From contig JBGAGE010000005.1 of the NCBI GenBank assembly GCA_044226865.1, positions 310,001 to 374,000 of the forward strand: a stretch of 64,000 bases of DNA, in the 5' to 3' direction. Shown here piece by piece: positions 56,525 to 64,000 of this stretch (position 1 is the first letter of the stretch; each line of letters starts with the position of its first letter). The position numbers were made by a program, and so were the translations under genes. The notes under the pieces are model-generated. The model worked only from the letters and a program-made list of their open reading frames with translations. It made no database searches and had not been told where the DNA came from. This stretch comes from TMP-86 sp044226865. GTDB lineage: Bacteria > Pseudomonadota > Gammaproteobacteria > Steroidobacterales > Steroidobacteraceae.

Positions 56525-57364
56525 ATGAACTACAAGCATCTGTACCACGCCGGCAATTTCGCCGATGTCGCCAAGCACACGGCGCTGCTGGCATGCCTGT
56601 CGCTCCTGAAGAAGAAGCCCGGGCCGTTCATGGTGCTGGACACCCACGCCGGCCGCGGCGTCTACGACCTGCACGCGCCCGAGAGCCGCAAGTCCCAGGA
56701 AGCCGATGCCGGCGTGCAGGCCCTGATCAAGAGCGGCTTCGACGAGCCGGCGCTGGCGGAGTACTTCAAGGCCATCCGCGCGGTGCGCGGCGACCGCCTC
56801 GGCCGCTATCCCGGCTCGCCCGCCCTGATCGGCGCCGCGCTGCGCGCAGGCGATCGCGCAGAATTCGTGGAGATCATGCCGGCCGAAGCGCGCGCCGTGC
56901 TGCGCGAGATCAGCTCGTCCGGGAAGCTCCACACGCACATCGGCGATGGCTACGAGCAAATGAAGGCGCAGCTCCCGCCGCGCGAGCGCCGCGGCCTGGT
57001 ACTGATCGATCCTCCCTACGAGGACGCCGATGAGGTGAAGAAGCTATTGGTGGCGCTGGCCGACGCTCACGTGCGCTGGCCCACCGGCGTGTACATGATC
57101 TGGTACCCCATCCGCAGCGCCGAGCTGCGCCGCTCCATCCACGCCCGCATGCAGGGTTTGCGCATCCCGAAGATGATGTTCGCCGACCTGGCCATCCACC
57201 ACGACGACGCCGGCATCGGCCTCGCCGGCAGCGGCCTGATCCTCGTCAACGCCCCCTACGGCCTGGAACCGCAACTGCGCGATGCCTACGACGCCATCCA
57301 CCGCCACCTCGCCAACGCCGGCGGCTACGTAGACATCGGCGAACTGACGCCCGAAAAGTTCTGA
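56525..57364 (+). CDS. rlmJ: 23S rRNA (adenine-2030-N6)-methyltransferase
   Basis: 279 residues. YhiR/RlmJ pattern: NYKHLYHAGNFADVAKHTALLACL at the start, FMVLDTHAGRGVYDL (motif I), RYPGSPALIGAALR, VLIDPPYEDADEV (catalytic DPPY), GVYMIWYPIRSAELR. Methylates A2030 of 23S rRNA. Followed by a large hairpin. Confidence 0.95.
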   Translation: MNYKHLYHAGNFADVAKHTALLACLSLLKKKPGPFMVLDTHAGRGVYDLHAPESRKSQEADAGVQALIKSGFDEPALAEYFKAIRAVRGDRLGRYPGSPALIGAALRAGDRAEFVEIMPAEARAVLREISSSGKLHTHIGDGYEQMKAQLPPRERRGLVLIDPPYEDADEVKKLLVALADAHVRWPTGVYMIWYPIRSAELRRSIHARMQGLRIPKMMFADLAIHHDDAGIGLAGSGLILVNAPYGLEPQLRDAYDAIHRHLANAGGYVDIGELTPEKF

Positions 57365-57434
57365 ACTCATCGCAAGACGCGGGGTTCGGCGTCCGCGATG
57401 CTTGTTGTGCTCGCAAGTACGATGCCCGCGATCA

Positions 57435-57544
57435 CGCAGGGGATGGGAAGCGGTCGTCAGGATCGTAAAAAACAGGGATGTTTTTTCCGAAGCCTACAGG
57501 GATGTATTCACGGCGGTCCTGACGACCGCTTCCCATCCCCTGCG
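57435..57544. repeat. Inverted repeat between convergent genes
   Basis: Arms 57435-57462 and 57517-57544 (28 bp, cgcaggggatgggaagcggt and so on) are perfect complements around a 54-bp loop containing two direct ACAGGGATGT boxes with T-runs. It lies between rlmJ and the convergent anti-sigma gene. Probably a bidirectional terminator or a REP-like element. Confidence 0.85.
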
Positions 57545-57576
57545 CAACCGCGACAACCGATCCGTGCGACCCAGAA

Positions 57577-58281
57577 TCAAGGCAACCAGCGAACCTCCCG
57601 CGTCACGACATCCGCCACTTTCTGCACATCCGCCTCGCTCTTGCCCCGCATGATCACCGCCAGCGAACCATGCCCTGGAACAGGAACCAGCATGCCCTGG
57701 TATCCGGACTCCGAAAACCGCTGCGCCTTGTCGACGCTCTCGTGCACCAACACCATCACCGTCACCGGGCCATTCGCCGTCTGCACGACCAGGTGCGGCA
57801 CATGATGCAGGCGGAACAGGCAGCTCATGGCATAGCTGACGCGGCTCATGCTACCCGTCAGGGTCACGTGTGCATCCTTCAGCACCTCGGCCACCTCCGG
57901 CGCGGGCGCCATCTTGTCGGTGGGCTCCCAGGCATTGGGCTCGTGTCGCATGTGCGCGACGACCGCGGCGGCCAGGCTGGAGCGCGAACTGCCGATCCAC
58001 AGGAAGGTGGCGATGCCGATGCCACCGACGATGCTGGCGGCCAGCGCCAGCCAGCGGCGCGCGGCCGTGGGCGGACGGCGCGCCGCGAGTTGCACCACGT
58101 TGTCGGCCGGCCGCGCCGCGACATCCACGTTCAGCGCCTGCTTGAGCTTGCCCTCGAAGCGTTCGAGCTTGACGGCGTACGCCGCGCAGGCCTCGCACGA
58201 TTTGCGATGCTCACGCAACAGAGGCGAGGCACTGTTGGGTTCGGCCAGGAGCTGGCGGCGGAATTCGGAGCAACTGATCAT
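57577..58281 (-). CDS. DUF3379 anti-sigma-like membrane protein
   Basis: 234 residues from ATG 58281, overlapping the sigma gene stop. N-terminal zinc-binding anti-sigma motif: CSEFRRQLLAE, EHRKSCEACAAYAVKLE (HxxxCxxC), then a membrane span WLALAASIVGGIGIATFLWI (about 77-96) and a periplasmic beta domain (GMLVPVPGHGSLAVIMRGKSE). DUF3379 family, usually next to an ECF sigma gene and regarded as its anti-sigma factor. Confidence 0.88.
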   Translation of the reverse strand: MISCSEFRRQLLAEPNSASPLLREHRKSCEACAAYAVKLERFEGKLKQALNVDVAARPADNVVQLAARRPPTAARRWLALAASIVGGIGIATFLWIGSSRSSLAAAVVAHMRHEPNAWEPTDKMAPAPEVAEVLKDAHVTLTGSMSRVSYAMSCLFRLHHVPHLVVQTANGPVTVMVLVHESVDKAQRFSESGYQGMLVPVPGHGSLAVIMRGKSEADVQKVADVVTREVRWLP

Positions 58282-58859
58282 GGCGTGGACCCCGTGGGAG
58301 CCGGTTCTGCGCCGTCCGATTCCGACTGCTCGTCCTCACCCAGCAGGGTGCGCAGCTGATTGCGCGCGCGGAACAGGCGTGTCAGCACGGCCGGCTGGCT
58401 CAAGTTCAATTCGGCGGCGATCTCCGCCGTGGTGTATCCCATCAGCACCTGCAGCACCAAGGGCTCGCGATACTCGTCCGGGAGCCTGAACATGGCGCGC
58501 CGGATCTCCAGGACTTCCTGGTCATCGCCCCGTGCCAGGAGCGGCTCCTCGCGCGCCACCAGCTCATCGATGTCCACCGTAGGCAGGCGCTTGCGCTCGA
58601 AGGTGCGCGCAAATTCGCGCCGGACGATGGTCAACAACCAGGGCTTGACGGCCTTATCGTCCTGCAGGGCGTCCTGCGACTTCCAGGCGCGCAGCAGGCT
58701 CTCCTGCACCACGTCCTCGGCGAGGGACCGGTCGCGCGACAGCCAGAAGGCGAAGCGCAGCAAATCCGGCCGCAGCGCCTGGCACAGGGCCTGGAATTTG
58801 GCGTGCCGCGTAGCGTGCCGCGTCCCGTGCCGGGTGTTTCCGCCGGATTGCGCGTTCAT
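58278..58859 (-). CDS. ECF RNA polymerase sigma factor
   Basis: 193 residues from ATG 58859. Region 2: RFAFWLSRDRSLAEDVVQESLLRAWKSQ; region 4: LPDEYREPLVLQVLMGYTTAEIAAELNLSQPAVLTRLFRAR, of which AEDVVQESLLRAW and YTTAEIAAELNLSQPAVLTR are clear. N-terminal GTRHATRHAK repeat is low complexity. Pairs with DUF3379; divergent from hemB. Confidence 0.92.
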   Translation of the reverse strand: MNAQSGGNTRHGTRHATRHAKFQALCQALRPDLLRFAFWLSRDRSLAEDVVQESLLRAWKSQDALQDDKAVKPWLLTIVRREFARTFERKRLPTVDIDELVAREEPLLARGDDQEVLEIRRAMFRLPDEYREPLVLQVLMGYTTAEIAAELNLSQPAVLTRLFRARNQLRTLLGEDEQSESDGAEPAPTGSTP

Positions 58860-58968
58860 GTATAACGAGGACCGAGGGGCCGCCAATGGACCGGGGCGAG
58901 AATAATAATGCGTCCCGGGCGATAATGCTGCGCCCAAGCTCCCGTTTGACGGAGGAGTCATAGACCAG

Positions 58969-59976
58969 ATGACCGGATTTGCCAGCCCGATATTTCCAAC
59001 CACCCGCCTGCGCCGCATGCGCCGCGACGATTTCTCCCGCCGGCTGATGCGTGAGACCTGTTTAAGCGTGGATAACCTCATCTACCCGGTGTTCATCATC
59101 GAGGGCAAGGGACGCCGCGTGCCGGTGGATTCCATGCCCGGCGTGGAGCGCTATACCGTGGACGAACTGGTGTGCGAATGCGCCGCGCTCGTCAAATTGG
59201 GCATTCCGGCCATCACCCTGTTCCCGGTAACGCCGGTGGAGAAGAAGTCCCTGGACGGGCGCGAATCCTGGAACCCGGAAGGATTGGCGCAGCAGGCCGT
59301 GCGGGCCGTTAAAAAGGAGTTCCCGCAGCTCGGCGTCATCACCGACGTGGCGCTGGACCCCTTCACCACCCACGGCCAGGACGGCATCATCGACGACACA
59401 GGTTATGTCGTGAACGACATCACCCTGGAAGCCCTCGTGCGCCAGGCGCGCTCGCATGCGGACGCCGGTGCGGACGTGGTGGCGCCCTCGGACATGATGG
59501 ATGGCCGCATCGGCGCCATCCGTGCCGCCTTCGAGAACGCGAAGCTGCACAACACCCGCATCCTGGCCTACTCGGCCAAGTACGCCTCCAGCTTCTACGG
59601 CCCGTTCCGTGATGCCGTGGGCTCTGCCGGGCAGCTCGGCAAGGGCAACAAGTTCACCTACCAGATGGATCCCGCCAACACCGACGAGGCCCTGCGCGAG
59701 GTGCGCATGGACATCGAGGAAGGCGCGGACATGGTGATGGTCAAGCCGGGCATGCCCTACCTCGACATCGTCTACCGCGTGAAGCAGACTTTCGGCATGC
59801 CCACCTATGTCTACCAGGTGAGCGGCGAGTACTCGATGATCATGGCCGCGGCGCGCAATGGCTGGATAGACGAGCGCGCCGTGGCGCTGGAAGCGCTCAT
59901 GTCCATCCGCCGCGCCGGCGCCGACGGCATCCTCACCTACTTCGCCAAGCGGGCGGCCGAATGGCTGCGGGCTTGA
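58969..59976 (+). CDS. hemB: Delta-aminolevulinic acid dehydratase (porphobilinogen synthase)
   Basis: 335 residues from ATG 58969. Active-site features: GITDVALDPFTTHGQDG (partly), DVVAPSDMMDGRIGAIR, ILAYSAKYASSFYGPFRDAV with the Schiff-base Lys, and MVKPGMPYLDIVYRVK with the second Lys. The DPFTTHGQDG form replaces Cys-rich zinc ligands, indicating a Mg-dependent enzyme. Condenses two ALA molecules. Overlaps aroE by 16 bases. Confidence 0.96.
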   Translation: MTGFASPIFPTTRLRRMRRDDFSRRLMRETCLSVDNLIYPVFIIEGKGRRVPVDSMPGVERYTVDELVCECAALVKLGIPAITLFPVTPVEKKSLDGRESWNPEGLAQQAVRAVKKEFPQLGVITDVALDPFTTHGQDGIIDDTGYVVNDITLEALVRQARSHADAGADVVAPSDMMDGRIGAIRAAFENAKLHNTRILAYSAKYASSFYGPFRDAVGSAGQLGKGNKFTYQMDPANTDEALREVRMDIEEGADMVMVKPGMPYLDIVYRVKQTFGMPTYVYQVSGEYSMIMAAARNGWIDERAVALEALMSIRRAGADGILTYFAKRAAEWLRA

Positions 59977-60806
59977 CGCAGGGCGCGCCTGATCAATACG
60001 GCGTCGCCGGGCACCCGGTGGCGCACAGCTGGTCGCCGTTCATCCACGGCATGTTCGCCAAGGAGTGCGAGCAGAACCTGGTGTACCGTCTGTTCGACAT
60101 CGAGCCGGCGCATTTCCGGGGCGAGGTGTTGCGCCTGCTGACCAGCGGGGTCAAGGGCTTGAACGTGACGGTGCCGCACAAGGAAGCGGCGGCGGAGCTG
60201 GTCAACACGCTCACCCCGCGCGCCTCGCGGGCGCAGGCCGTGAACACCATCGCGCTGCAGGCGGACAATTCGCTCCTCGGTGACAACACCGACGGCATCG
60301 GCCTGATGCGCGACCTGCAGGACAACCTGGGGTTCGAGGTGGCCGGCAAGCGCGTGCTGATCCTCGGCGCCGGCGGCGCCACGCGCGGGATCCTTGCGCC
60401 GCTGATCGAGGCGGGCCCGCAATCGCTGGTGATCGCCAACCGCACGTTGTCCCGGGCGCAGGGCCTGGCCAGCAGCTTCAAGGACATGTACGCCATCGAC
60501 ACCTGCGAATTCAAGACGGTGTCGGGACCGCCCTACGACCTGATCCTCAACGCCACCTCCGCCAGCCTCCAGGGCCAGATGCCGGAACTGCCGCCGGGAC
60601 TCGTCGGCGAGGACACCTTCTGCTACGACCTCGCCTACGGCAAGGGCCACACGCCCTTCACGCTGTGGGCGAAGTCGCTGTATGCGGCGCGTATCAGCAA
60701 GGGCTGGGGCATGCTGGTGGAGCAGGCGGCCGAATCGTTCTTCCTGTGGCGCGGCGTGCGCCCGAGCACTCACTCGGTGCTGGAAGCCCTGACGCGCAAG
60801 GCCTGA
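59961..60806 (+). CDS. aroE: Shikimate dehydrogenase
   Basis: 281 residues from ATG 59961, inside the end of hemB. Substrate-binding HPVAHSWSPFIHGMFA, catalytic Lys and Asp in NVTVPHKEAA and GDNTDGIG, NADP motif VLILGAGGATRGILAPL with NRTLSRAQ. C-terminal GWGMLVEQAAESFFLWRG. Reduces 3-dehydroshikimate. The 3' end overlaps the convergent carbonic anhydrase gene by 37 bases. Confidence 0.95.
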   Translation: MAAGLTQGAPDQYGVAGHPVAHSWSPFIHGMFAKECEQNLVYRLFDIEPAHFRGEVLRLLTSGVKGLNVTVPHKEAAAELVNTLTPRASRAQAVNTIALQADNSLLGDNTDGIGLMRDLQDNLGFEVAGKRVLILGAGGATRGILAPLIEAGPQSLVIANRTLSRAQGLASSFKDMYAIDTCEFKTVSGPPYDLILNATSASLQGQMPELPPGLVGEDTFCYDLAYGKGHTPFTLWAKSLYAARISKGWGMLVEQAAESFFLWRGVRPSTHSVLEALTRKA

Positions 60807-61330
60807 TCGGCCAGGTGCATGTCCTTGACGTGCACGTAGTGCCGCGCGCTGTAGGTGAGTTGCGCGATTTCCTTATCCGTCAGGTCACGCAGCCGGCGCG
60901 CGGGATTGCCCACGTACAGACCGTGTGATGCCAGGCGCTTGCCCGGCGGCACCACGGCGCCAGCCGCGACGATCACCTCGTCTTCCACCACCGCGCCATC
61001 CAGCAGCACGCTCGCCATGCCGATGAGGCAGCGGTTGCCGACGCTCACCGCATGCAGCATGGCCTTGTGTCCGATGGTGACGTCCTCGCCGATGACCAAG
61101 GGGATGCCGTCCTTGACCGGTCCATCGTGCACCACGTGCAACACACTGCCATCCTGCACATTGGTGCGGGCGCCGATGCGGATCTCGTGCACGTCGCCGC
61201 GCGCCACCGCGAACGGCCAGACGGATGCATCCTCGCCGAGCGTGACGCGGCCGATGAGCAGCGCGGTTTCATCCACGAAACTGCGCGCGCCGAGAGTGGG
61301 CGCAATGCCCTGGAAGGTGCGGATGGCCAT
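60770..61330 (-). CDS. Gamma-carbonic anhydrase family protein (YrdA-like)
   Basis: 186 residues. Left-handed beta-helix with metal ligands: HVVHDGPVKDGIP (His), VTIGHKAMLHAVSVGNRCLIG (two His), then VAAGAVVPPGKRLASHGLYVGNPARRLRDL. YrdA/CaiE group; true carbonic anhydrase activity is uncertain for this group. Nine bases after gor in the same direction, so possibly co-transcribed. Confidence 0.9.
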   Translation of the reverse strand: MAIRTFQGIAPTLGARSFVDETALLIGRVTLGEDASVWPFAVARGDVHEIRIGARTNVQDGSVLHVVHDGPVKDGIPLVIGEDVTIGHKAMLHAVSVGNRCLIGMASVLLDGAVVEDEVIVAAGAVVPPGKRLASHGLYVGNPARRLRDLTDKEIAQLTYSARHYVHVKDMHLADQALRVRASSTE

Positions 61331-61339
61331 GTACGGTCT

Positions 61340-62692
61340 TCAGCGCATGGTGACGAGTTCTTCGGCGCTCGTCGGATGGATGGCGATGGTGTCATCGAAG
61401 TCGCGCTTGGTGGCGCCCATCTTGATGGCCACGGCGAAGCCCTGCAGCATTTCGTCCGCGCCCAGGCCCAGGATGTGGCAACCCACGATCTTCTCCTCCT
61501 CGCCCGCGCAGATCAGCTTCATCTCGGTGCGCGGCTTGTGCGCGGAGAGCGCGTAGTACATGGAGACGAAATTGGCGACGTAGACCTTGACGCGCTCGCC
61601 GTGCGCGCGGCGCGCCTGCTCCTCGGTGAGGCCCACCGTGCCAATGGGCGGATGCGTGAAAATCACCGTGGGGATGAGCGAGTAATCGAGCTTGCGGTCC
61701 TTGCGTCCGCCGAACACGCGGTCCGCGAGTCGGCGACCTGCCGCGATGGCCACGGGCGTGAGCGGCGCGCGCCCAGTGACATCGCCCACCGCGTAGATGC
61801 CGGGCACATTGGTGCCCTGGTAGGCATCGGTGATGATGAAGTCCTCCGGGTCCGTATGCACGCCGGCGCGGGCGAGGTCCAGGCCGGTGTGATCGGAGCA
61901 ACGGCCGATGGCCCACAGCACGGTGTCGAAGCCATCGTAGGTGCGATCTTCGGTGTCGGTGAGCGTGATGAGCTCGCCATCCTTGCGCAATGACTTGGGG
62001 ATCACCTGCTCGTGGATCACGATGCCCTGCTCGCGCATCTCACGCATCAGGCCTGCGCCCAGCATGGCATCGAAGCTGCCGAGCACGCGGTTCTTGCGGA
62101 TGAACATCCGCACGTCGGTACCCAGCGAGCGCAGCACCCCGGCCAGCTCGCAGGCGATGTAGCCGCTGCCCATCACCGCAATGCGCCGGGGCTGGCGCTC
62201 GAGCCCGAAGAATCCATCCGAGCTGATACCCAGCTCCGCCCCGGGGATCATCGGCAATTCCGGGCGGCCGCCGGTGGCGATGAGGACGTGCGGGGCGCTG
62301 AACTGCTCTCCGCCCGCCTCCACGGTGGTGGCATCGACGAAACGCGCGCGGCCCTTAACGTATTCGACCTTCTTATTGGCGAGGTTGCGCTCGTAGATGC
62401 CGTTCAGGCGCGCCACGTAGGCGTCGCGCCGCTGCTTGAGCAGCGGCCAGTCCAGGCCCTTCACGTCCAGCGCGAAGCCGAAGCCGGCGGCCTCATGATG
62501 AAGGGCATCGCCCATGCTGGCGGCGTTGAACATGACCTTCTTGGGCACACAGCCCACGTTTACGCAGGTGCCGCCGAGACGCCCCGATTCGATCACCAGG
62601 GCCTTGGCGCCGTATTCGGCCGCGCGCTGCGCGCTGGCCAGCCCGCCGCTGCCCCCGCCGATGACGATATAGTCGAAGCGCCGCGCACCCAT
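61340..62692 (-). CDS. gor: Glutathione-disulfide reductase
   Basis: 450 residues from ATG 62692. FAD motif DYIVIGGGSGGLASAQRAA; redox-active disulfide GGTCVNVGCVPKKVMF; NADPH site MGSGYIACELAGVLRSLG with Arg residues RMFIRKNRVL specific for NADPH; C-terminal IAIHPTSAEELVTMR with the His-Glu pair. Reduces GSSG in the cytoplasm. Confidence 0.95.
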   Translation of the reverse strand: MGARRFDYIVIGGGSGGLASAQRAAEYGAKALVIESGRLGGTCVNVGCVPKKVMFNAASMGDALHHEAAGFGFALDVKGLDWPLLKQRRDAYVARLNGIYERNLANKKVEYVKGRARFVDATTVEAGGEQFSAPHVLIATGGRPELPMIPGAELGISSDGFFGLERQPRRIAVMGSGYIACELAGVLRSLGTDVRMFIRKNRVLGSFDAMLGAGLMREMREQGIVIHEQVIPKSLRKDGELITLTDTEDRTYDGFDTVLWAIGRCSDHTGLDLARAGVHTDPEDFIITDAYQGTNVPGIYAVGDVTGRAPLTPVAIAAGRRLADRVFGGRKDRKLDYSLIPTVIFTHPPIGTVGLTEEQARRAHGERVKVYVANFVSMYYALSAHKPRTEMKLICAGEEEKIVGCHILGLGADEMLQGFAVAIKMGATKRDFDDTIAIHPTSAEELVTMR

Positions 62693-62779
62693 TCGTGAAC
62701 TCCATCGCAAAGAGCCGGAAAATGCCAATGATATACTGATTCGCCCCGCGGACCTTCGCACGGCGGGCGCGGAGACAAC

Positions 62780-63352
62780 ATGATCGGATTCATCGTGGTC
62801 GTGGCGCTGCTGGTGGTGGCCGCCATCTATGTCGTCGGCATCTACAACGGATTGGTGCGCCTGCGCGAATCCGTGAAGGTGGCGTGGGCCAACATCGACG
62901 TGCTGCTCAAGCAGCGGCATGACGAACTCCCCAAGCTGGTCGATGCCTGCAAACGCTACATGCAGTTCGAGAGCGAGACGCTCGAAAAGGTCATGCGGGC
63001 GCGCAGCGCCGTGATCCAGGCCGTGGGCCAGGGCAATGTGGCGGCGGTGGGCGCGGCCGAGCAGCAGCTGCGCACCGGCGTGGGCCAGCTGTTCGCGGTA
63101 GCGGAGAACTACCCGCAGCTGAAATCGGACGAGACCTTCAAGCACCTGCAGGCGCGCATCTCGGGGCTGGAGGAATCCATCGCCGACCGGCGCGAGTTCT
63201 ACAACGACCAGGTCAACCTGAACAACATCCGCATCAAGGTGTTCCCGGACGCCATCATCGCCAATGCCTTCGGCTTTGCTCCGGCGCAATTGCTGGAATT
63301 CGCGGCGGATGAGAAGCGCGACGTGAACGTCGGCGAGCTGTTCGCGCGCTGA
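62780..63352 (+). CDS. LemA family protein
   Basis: 190 residues from ATG 62780. N-terminal span FIVVVALLVVAAIYVVGIYNGLV, then LemA domain: VKVAWANIDVLLKQRHDELPKLVDACKRYM, VAENYPQLKSDETFKHLQARISGLEESIADRREFYND, in parts. Helical cytoplasmic or periplasmic domain; role unknown. Followed by a GIDE-domain gene, the usual partner. Confidence 0.93.
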   Translation: MIGFIVVVALLVVAAIYVVGIYNGLVRLRESVKVAWANIDVLLKQRHDELPKLVDACKRYMQFESETLEKVMRARSAVIQAVGQGNVAAVGAAEQQLRTGVGQLFAVAENYPQLKSDETFKHLQARISGLEESIADRREFYNDQVNLNNIRIKVFPDAIIANAFGFAPAQLLEFAADEKRDVNVGELFAR

Positions 63353-63368
63353 GCCTTAAGGTTCCGCC

Positions 63369-64000
63369 ATGAACGATGGCGTCATCGCCTGGCTGATGTT
63401 CAATCTCGTGCTCGGCGGCGGATCGCTGTACGCCCTGTGGTTTGCCGTCAAGGCGTGGCGTGACAGCCGCGCCATCGAAGACACGCCCACCTCCCGCGTG
63501 CGCTCGGCCGCGCAGGGCTACGTCGAGCTGGACGGCCGCGGCACGCTGCCGCCCGGCGTGGATACGCGGGGCCCGCTGACCCGGCTCCCCTGCACCTGGT
63601 GGTCCTTCAAGATCGAGAAGCAGAAATCGGAAGGCCGCTCACGCAGCTGGACGGTGATCGAGCGCGGCAGCAGCGTCGCTCCCTTCGTGTTGCACGACGG
63701 CACCGGCGCCTGCCTCATCGATCCGCGCGGCGCGCAGGTGTTCGGCGCGCACAAGACCATGTGGTACGGCAGGACGCGGCGGCCGGACATCCGGCTTGCC
63801 GATAGTCCATCTGTGTTCGGAAAGGTCCTGGACCTGTTGGTGCGCGGTGACTTTCGCTACACCGAGCTGCGCCTCGCCGTGGATGCGCCGTTGTACGCCA
63901 TCGGTGCGTTTCGCAGCCTGGGCGGCATCGCCGCCACCGATACGTCCGCCGCCGTTAGCGAATTGCTGCGGCAATGGAAGCAGGATCAGCCGGCGCTGTT
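63369..64000 (+). CDS. GIDE-domain membrane protein, cut by window end
   Basis: About 210 residues visible from ATG 63369. One N-terminal span (VIAWLMFNLVLGGGSLYALWFAV), then a GIDE-type beta domain: SRVRSAAQGYVELDGRGTLPPG, RLPCTWWSFKIEKQ, WTVIERGSSVAPFVLHDGTGACLIDPRGAQV, YTELRLAVDAPLYAIGAF, in parts. Prokaryotic GIDE proteins next to lemA have no proven ubiquitin-related function. The frame is open at the window edge. Confidence 0.82.
   Translation, partial: MNDGVIAWLMFNLVLGGGSLYALWFAVKAWRDSRAIEDTPTSRVRSAAQGYVELDGRGTLPPGVDTRGPLTRLPCTWWSFKIEKQKSEGRSRSWTVIERGSSVAPFVLHDGTGACLIDPRGAQVFGAHKTMWYGRTRRPDIRLADSPSVFGKVLDLLVRGDFRYTELRLAVDAPLYAIGAFRSLGGIAATDTSAAVSELLRQWKQDQPAL

Noticed and set aside
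58801..58830. Short tandem repeat in the sigma factor N-terminus as a regulatory repeat
   Set aside because: It is in frame and encodes a His/Arg-rich repeat; likely simple low-complexity coding sequence.
61340..63289. N-terminal extension of glutathione reductase overlapping lemA
   Set aside because: The FAD motif starts five residues after ATG 62692; the extension is antisense to lemA.
1..64000. tRNA or rRNA genes
   Set aside because: No cloverleaf-like or rRNA-like sequence was recognised by eye; a covariance search would be decisive.

Overview
The window is a GC-rich chromosomal segment of a gammaproteobacterium. The evidence is the gene order def-fmt-rsmB-DUF4390-ntrYX with the divergent LysM-dprA-smg-topA-hemF cluster, and gammaproteobacterial families such as bactofilin, RlmJ and DUF3379 anti-sigma factor. 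The DUF6152/DUF6644 genes and general style suggest a soil or freshwater lineage near Steroidobacterales/Nevskiales/Xanthomonadales. That placement is inference; no rRNA gene or other decisive marker is present.

Layout. (1) 1-6.6 kb: a 5'-3' exonuclease (cut by the window start) with an HNH endonuclease, a peptide-binding lipoprotein, a RES/Xre toxin-antitoxin pair with a clear promoter, bactofilin, and an LpxD-type acyltransferase. (2) 6.7-10.4 kb: a five-gene minus-strand cluster with an exported FMN 2-hydroxyacid oxidase carrying a CxxCH motif, two DUF6644 membrane proteins, an exported protein and a DUF6152 protein. (3) 10.8-19.2 kb: a sigma/anti-sigma-like operon, then priA, argS, a SPOR protein and an S41 peptidase. 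(4) 19.5-26.2 kb: fourteen small, independent minus-strand genes (GNAT, VOC, cupin, GFA, DUF488, DUF1801, DUF4287 and others). (5) 26.3-37.8 kb: a complete sedentary chromosomal integron. (6) 37.8-57.4 kb: slt, then the long def-to-DUF3465 operon with an NtrY/NtrX-like two-component system, and divergently LysM-dprA-smg-topA-hemF-rlmJ. (7) 57.5-64 kb: an ECF sigma/DUF3379 pair, hemB-aroE, gamma-carbonic anhydrase, glutathione reductase, and lemA with a GIDE-domain gene cut by the window end.

The integron is the most notable element. A 326-residue integron integrase (36818-37798, plus strand) faces away from about 17 gene cassettes, all read on the minus strand and separated by attC sites. Most attC sites show the pair of cores gcctAAC and GTTAGgc and are 73-136 bp long. 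The cassettes hold three toxin-antitoxin modules (HicAB and two BrnTA), several small membrane proteins and lipoproteins of unknown function, a HEPN-like protein, and SnoaL-like, SRPBCC, DUF6933 and ABM-like proteins. An IS5-group insertion sequence sits in the hicAB cassette. The attI region contains a possible 18-codon leader ORF with a strong Shine-Dalgarno sequence that stops exactly in the recombination core, and a palindrome between intI and the cassettes. The genes in (4) may be older cassettes that have lost their attC sites.

Housekeeping functions cover translation start (def, fmt, argS, rsmB, rlmJ), DNA maintenance (priA, dprA, topA), heme synthesis (hemB, hemF), shikimate (aroE), envelope (slt, SPOR, bactofilin, lpxD) and redox (gor). 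No tRNA, rRNA or CRISPR was seen. No gene-free stretch exceeds about 300 bases.
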